From assembly GCA_003660965.1 (NCBI GenBank), contig QMVF01000022.1, positions 1 through 8,994 of the forward strand: a DNA stretch of 8,994 nt. The letters are read 5' to 3'. Shown here one piece after another: positions 6,083-8,994 of this stretch. Under the pieces are notes generated by a model. It ran no database searches and had not been told where the DNA came from. It worked only from the letters and a program-made list of their open reading frames with translations. The position numbers were made by a program, and so were the translations under genes. Source of the stretch: Microcaldota archaeon. GTDB lineage: Archaea > Micrarchaeota > Micrarchaeia > Burarchaeales > Burarchaeaceae. Positions within the stretch are counted from its first letter, which is position 1. Every line of letters starts with the position of its first letter.

Positions 6083-7048
6083 TCAAACCTTCTCAAGCAC
6101 CACTTTTGCAATCTGCTCAACATCCTTCAAAAATTCAAGGCACGAATTTCTAAAGCCCGCAAGATTGCTCAGAGGTGCAGAAATGAAATCAGTGTTTATG
6201 AAGTAAGGTATCCAGCCATCATTCTTCACAGGCCTTCCTGAAATTCCAACCAAATCCCTTGCTTCCACCCATTCACTTCCCACCCTATTTGAAAGCGGTT
6301 TGAGCTCTATAGATGGGCCCAGTTTATGCCCCAACTTTTCCAAGCTTTCTTCACTGCGAATGGCCAAGTAAATTTTCCTTACATTAAGCCCTGCATTTCT
6401 AAGAATTCTTACGCTGTGTGCTATTGTCCTTCCACCAATGCAGCCCCTATCAAGCAGTGCGATATCGCTCCTGGGCAGCTCCCTTCTCAATATTTTAGCC
6501 TGCTGCTCCAAAGGAAGCTTGCCTTTTCTCGAAGCCAGCCTGGTTCTGTTGTCGAACTGCTCCTTTTGCCTGTTTATGTGAAAGTAAACTGCCTTGCTGT
6601 TCTGCCATAAATCATCTATGCTCACTATTGGCAATTTTTCCTTGTGAAGCGGCACACTGTATATTTCCTCCAGCTCATTGCTATCGACAACTGACAGTTC
6701 AGTACCAGCAAAATACTGGTTCAAATCATTCAGAAATTCCAGCTCTAATCTGCGAATAACTCTACTTTCCTCAGCAGTTAAGGGAATGTTGTGCCTTATG
6801 GTTAAAGTTTCAACAATATCAGTTGTAACTATCAACTTAGCAGGTCTTTCAGGCTGAGGTGCATCGATTTCATAATCATGCAGAGGCCTGAGCCTTACAA
6901 AGCAGTCCCCAAATTTTAAGCCATCACCATCATCTAAGAACCGCTGGCGTGCTTTATGCACATCAAATACATCCTTTCCGCCATGATAATTAAGGGCGAA
7001 TGCCTTTGCACTATTGTTAACCGCTGTTTTACATGGGGCCTGAATCAT
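6083..7048 (-). CDS. Phosphoribosyltransferase-like protein, function unknown
   Basis: A 321-residue soluble protein, not recognised as a named family. Residues 194-230 resemble the core of type I phosphoribosyltransferases. A hydrophobic strand ends in Asp200 and runs into a glycine loop (IALLDRGCIGGRTIA), then a helix (RILRNAG) and a strand (VRKIYLAI), the layout around the PRPP loop in amidophosphoribosyltransferase and PurR. The loop is degenerate: the usual acidic pair is Asp-Arg, and G-G-R-T replaces the T-G-G-T type end. Residues 1-185 are not assignable; 266-290 hold a GISGRPVKNDGWIPYF segment. It may therefore be a divergent enzyme, a PRPP-sensing regulator, or a nucleotide hydrolase on the same fold. 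ATG 7048 follows an in-frame TGA nine bases upstream. GTGAT, complementary to the 16S tail, ends five bases before it. The gene diverges from purH, which makes a purine-related role attractive but unproven. Confidence 0.72.
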   Translation of the reverse strand: MIQAPCKTAVNNSAKAFALNYHGGKDVFDVHKARQRFLDDGDGLKFGDCFVRLRPLHDYEIDAPQPERPAKLIVTTDIVETLTIRHNIPLTAEESRVIRRLELEFLNDLNQYFAGTELSVVDSNELEEIYSVPLHKEKLPIVSIDDLWQNSKAVYFHINRQKEQFDNRTRLASRKGKLPLEQQAKILRRELPRSDIALLDRGCIGGRTIAHSVRILRNAGLNVRKIYLAIRSEESLEKLGHKLGPSIELKPLSNRVGSEWVEARDLVGISGRPVKNDGWIPYFINTDFISAPLSNLAGFRNSCLEFLKDVEQIAKVVLEKV

Positions 7049-7096
7049 AATGCATCACGCTTGTGCTTTAGTTTGCCATCTTCGCACCCTTCCTTC

Positions 7097-7106
7097 TATT
7101 TAAACA
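7097..7106 (-). promoter_or_regulatory. TATA box for the PRTase-like gene
   Basis: TGTTTAAATA on the minus strand predicts transcription from about 7075, giving a leader of about 27 bases before ATG 7048. That leader holds a GTGAT ribosome-binding element. The core is close to symmetric, so some rightward transcription toward purH cannot be excluded. Confidence 0.5.
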
Positions 7107-7144
7107 TTTCTTCGACGTTGAGCGTGCATCGGCATAAGGCGAAC

Positions 7145-7173
7145 GAGCAGATTAGTACATTGCGCGCCTGCTC
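7145..7173. promoter_or_regulatory. Inverted repeat upstream of purH, possible operator
   Basis: GAGCAG at 7145-7150 is the reverse complement of CTGCTC at 7168-7173, with 17 bases between. It lies between the two divergent TATA boxes, directly upstream of the purH box, where a regulator could act on either gene. A six-base repeat at this spacing can occur by chance, so the assignment is weak. Confidence 0.2.
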
Positions 7174-7178
7174 TAAGC

Positions 7179-7186
7179 TATTAAAG
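7179..7186 (+). promoter_or_regulatory. TATA box for purH
   Basis: TATTAAAG is centred about 29 bases before GTG 7212, which predicts a transcript starting at or just before the start codon. No GGAGG-type site precedes GTG 7212, consistent with leaderless initiation. The box sits in the loop of a small palindrome, AAGCT (7175-7179) and AGCTT (7185-7189), so a protein bound there would compete with TATA-binding protein. Confidence 0.55.
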
Positions 7187-7211
7187 CTTTTGCAGCATAA
7201 TCATTCCAATC

Positions 7212-8747
7212 GTGTTGCGAGTCTCGAGAGCATTAATAAGCGTTTACGACAAGTTAGGCATAACTGATTTTGCAGCCGGGCTTCAGAAGCTTGGAATAGA
7301 ACTGATCTCAACTGGTGGTACAGCAGAAGCATTGCGCAAGGCAGGCCTGAAAGTTACAGACGTATCTGAAATAACAGGCTACCCTGCACTGTTTGAAGGA
7401 AGGTTCAAGAGCCTTCACCCACTCATCCACGGGGCAATTCTTTACAAGCGCGGGAACAGGAAGCAAGAGGCTGAAGCCAAGAAGCACGGTATAAAGCCAA
7501 TTGATTTGGTTGTAGTAAACCTCTACCCGTTTGATAAGAAGCCAGAAGTGGAGATGATAGACATAGGCGGGCCTGCGCTCATCAGGGCAGCTGCCAAAAA
7601 CTGGGAGCATGTGGGGGTAGTGGTTGAACCTTCTCAATACGCTGAAGTTTTGGAAGGGCTTAAGCATGGGAGGAAGCTTTCAGATGAACTTAGGAAGAAG
7701 CTCATGCTCAAGGCATTTGCGTGCGCAAGCAGATATGACTGGGCAATATGGAATCATTTTTCAGGCAGGCAGGACTTTCCAGATGTCCTGCTAATGAACT
7801 TTGACAAAAGGCAGGGCCTGAGATATGGGGAAAACCCCCATCAAAAGGCAGCACTTTACACCCGTACCGAAATAGATGCTTCAGAAAGGGATGATTTTGT
7901 GCAGCTCTCAGGCAAGCAGCTTTCATACAACAATTTATTAGATGCAAACTCCGCGCTCTGGCTCATACGAGATTTGAAATCAAAAATTGCAACTTCAATT
8001 CTCAAGCACAACAACCCCTGCGGTGCGGGCCTTGGCAAAACCCTGAAGGAGAGCTATGAAAAGGCTCTTGCAAGCGACAAGCAGTCTGCCTATGGAGGGG
8101 TAGTTGCTTTCAGCAGAAAGGTAGATGTTGAGACTGCAAATGCAGTTGGAAATCACTTTATAGAGGTAATGCTTGCTCCTGGCTATGAGCCCGAGGCGCT
8201 TGAAATTCTGAAGCAGAAGAAGAGCAGGCGCATACTTGATATGGGCAGGCTTATAGACAGGCGGTACAGGCAGAAGTCCTTCAGGAGCATAATGGGAGGT
8301 ACGCAGATGCTCTACCAGGAACGCAATGATTTGCCAGGCCAAGATCTCACAGTCAAATTCAAGCCAATGACCAGGCGCAGGCCAACTGCAGCAGAAGCGC
8401 GTGCGCTAAGATTTGCAAATGTAATAGCAAAGCACGTGAAGTCAAATGCAATTGTATTTGTAAAGGGAGATCAGGTTGTGGGCATAGGAGCAGGCCAGAT
8501 GAGCCGAGTAGATGCGTGCAAAATAGCAATTGAAAAGGCACTTGAAGCGGGCTTTGAAGTGAAAGGTACTGTTATGGCAAGCGATGCCTTCTTCCCCTTT
8601 CGGGACACGGTTGACTTTGCAGCGGATTCAGGTGCAACTGCAATCATTCAGCCCGGAGGCTCGATAAGGGATGCGGATGTAATTGCTGCTGCTGATGAGC
8701 ACAAGATGGCAATGGTGTTTACGGGCATAAGGCACTTCAAGCATTAG
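7212..8747 (+). CDS. purH: Bifunctional AICAR transformylase / IMP cyclohydrolase PurH
   Basis: Catalyses the last two steps of IMP synthesis in the cytoplasm: 10-formyltetrahydrofolate-dependent formylation of AICAR to FAICAR, then ring closure to IMP. The 511 residues cover the whole family (E. coli 529). The N-terminal MGS-like cyclohydrolase domain (1 to about 195) has [18 protein letters not shown] with Lys66, NLYPF with Tyr105, [14 protein letters not shown] with Asp117 and Lys129. The transformylase domain (about 200-511) has [35 protein letters not shown] with catalytic Lys265-His266, [23 protein letters not shown] with Asn412, [29 protein letters not shown] and a TGIRHFKH end. One deviation is Asn for the usual Thr in HTNPCG. 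The start is GTG 7212, TTG 7215 being the alternative; either gives the usual short N-terminus before ALISVYDK. Many archaea use PurP and PurO here instead, so a bacterial-type fused PurH may have been acquired by transfer. Confidence 0.97.
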   Translation: MLRVSRALISVYDKLGITDFAAGLQKLGIELISTGGTAEALRKAGLKVTDVSEITGYPALFEGRFKSLHPLIHGAILYKRGNRKQEAEAKKHGIKPIDLVVVNLYPFDKKPEVEMIDIGGPALIRAAAKNWEHVGVVVEPSQYAEVLEGLKHGRKLSDELRKKLMLKAFACASRYDWAIWNHFSGRQDFPDVLLMNFDKRQGLRYGENPHQKAALYTRTEIDASERDDFVQLSGKQLSYNNLLDANSALWLIRDLKSKIATSILKHNNPCGAGLGKTLKESYEKALASDKQSAYGGVVAFSRKVDVETANAVGNHFIEVMLAPGYEPEALEILKQKKSRRILDMGRLIDRRYRQKSFRSIMGGTQMLYQERNDLPGQDLTVKFKPMTRRRPTAAEARALRFANVIAKHVKSNAIVFVKGDQVVGIGAGQMSRVDACKIAIEKALEAGFEVKGTVMASDAFFPFRDTVDFAADSGATAIIQPGGSIRDADVIAAADEHKMAMVFTGIRHFKH

Positions 8748-8752
8748 ATATT

Positions 8753-8762
8753 GTTTTAAATT
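8753..8762 (+). promoter_or_regulatory. TATA box for the aminopeptidase gene
   Basis: GTTTTAAATT lies six bases after the purH stop and about 33 bases before ATG 8791, predicting a leader of roughly six bases. A GTGAT element at 8783-8787, three bases before the ATG, could also help initiation. Its own promoter suggests the gene is not strictly dependent on purH transcription. Confidence 0.5.
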
Positions 8763-8790
8763 TGAACTCAAAATCATCCTTAGTGATTTT

Positions 8791-8994
8791 ATGAAGCTCG
8801 AAGTTGTAACTGGTGAATTGAAGAAGCATAAGTCTGATGCAATAGTGCTTTTTGCATGCGAGGGGACAAGCCTGCCGCACGGAATTTCAAAACTTGCAAA
8901 GGAGGACGGGTTTAAGGGGAAGAAGAATGAAGTGAACATACTTCAGCCCCCAGCAGGCTTCAAGTGCAAGCGCATACTTCTGGCAGGCCTTGGA
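8791..8994 (+). CDS. Leucyl aminopeptidase (peptidase family M17), N-terminal fragment
   Basis: Only the first 68 codons lie in the window; the gene continues past its right edge. The residues match the N-terminal macro-like domain of cytosolic leucyl aminopeptidases (PepA, family M17). MKLEVVTGELKKHKSDAIVL opens the domain, FKGKKNEVNIL supplies the conserved Phe-x-Gly-Lys/Glu step, and KRILLAGLG is the typical strand ending in Gly-Leu-Gly. The catalytic two-metal domain is downstream and not visible. In the family the enzyme is a cytoplasmic hexamer that removes N-terminal residues from peptides. The ATG is supported by a TATA box and a GTGAT element just upstream. The gene follows purH on the same strand after 43 bases. 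Confidence 0.78.
   Translation, partial: MKLEVVTGELKKHKSDAIVLFACEGTSLPHGISKLAKEDGFKGKKNEVNILQPPAGFKCKRILLAGLG

Noticed and set aside
5889..6086. 65-residue minus-strand ORF opposite the small basic ORF
   Set aside because: It is the complement of the purine-rich tract (Ser/Pro/Leu rich), overlaps the AMMECR1 gene and its promoter region, and has no start signal.
7049..7211. tRNA, small RNA or riboswitch in the purH upstream region
   Set aside because: There is no cloverleaf, no purine-riboswitch core, and the predicted purH mRNA is leaderless, leaving no room for a leader element.
7308..7667. 119-residue minus-strand ORF inside purH, and similar ones at 7708-7947, 7995-8342 and 8628-8939
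   Set aside because: All are antisense to highly conserved purH (or the following aminopeptidase gene) and show no family resemblance or start signals.

Overview
The window looks archaeal. Candidate promoters are archaeal-type TATA boxes (TTTAAA or TTAAA cores) rather than bacterial -35/-10 pairs. Most lie about 20 to 30 bases before a start codon, implying leaderless or very short-leader mRNAs. An AMMECR1 protein most like archaeal members and an AbrB-hairpin/winged-helix protein agree with this. Moderate GC, compact spacing and cysteine-rich secreted proteins of unknown family suggest a DPANN-type lineage (Micrarchaeota or Diapherotrites-like), but no marker gene here proves the phylum.

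Left part (1-4442, + strand): the 3' end of an unrecognised gene, then a two-gene cell-surface unit. The first gene (1016-2674) encodes a membrane-anchored beta-rich ectodomain with 13 N-glycosylation sequons and only two cysteines. The second (2679-4442), four bases later, encodes a secreted protein with no usable sequon and 19 cysteines after the signal peptide, 12 of them in two tandem six-cysteine domains. Neither family is recognised.

Middle (4481-5905, - strand): an AMMECR1-family gene followed with zero spacing by a multidomain DNA-binding-type protein (AbrB-like hairpin plus winged-helix-like modules). This gene converges on the surface unit. Facing away from AMMECR1 is a 36-codon ORF (5955-6065, + strand) whose product is 53% Lys/Arg and may be an L41e-like ribosomal peptide. 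The 49-base gap carries two TATA-like boxes, and I place the AMMECR1 start at an internal GTG.

Right part (6083-8994): a minus-strand gene for a protein with a degenerate phosphoribosyltransferase PRPP-loop-like segment diverges from a complete bifunctional purH (7212-8747), the last two steps of IMP synthesis. The 163-base intergenic region has one TATA box per gene and small inverted repeats. The PRTase-like protein may be a purine enzyme or a PRPP-sensing regulator, which is inference. The window ends in the first 68 codons of an M17 leucyl aminopeptidase gene. There are no tRNAs, rRNAs, mobile elements or CRISPR arrays.
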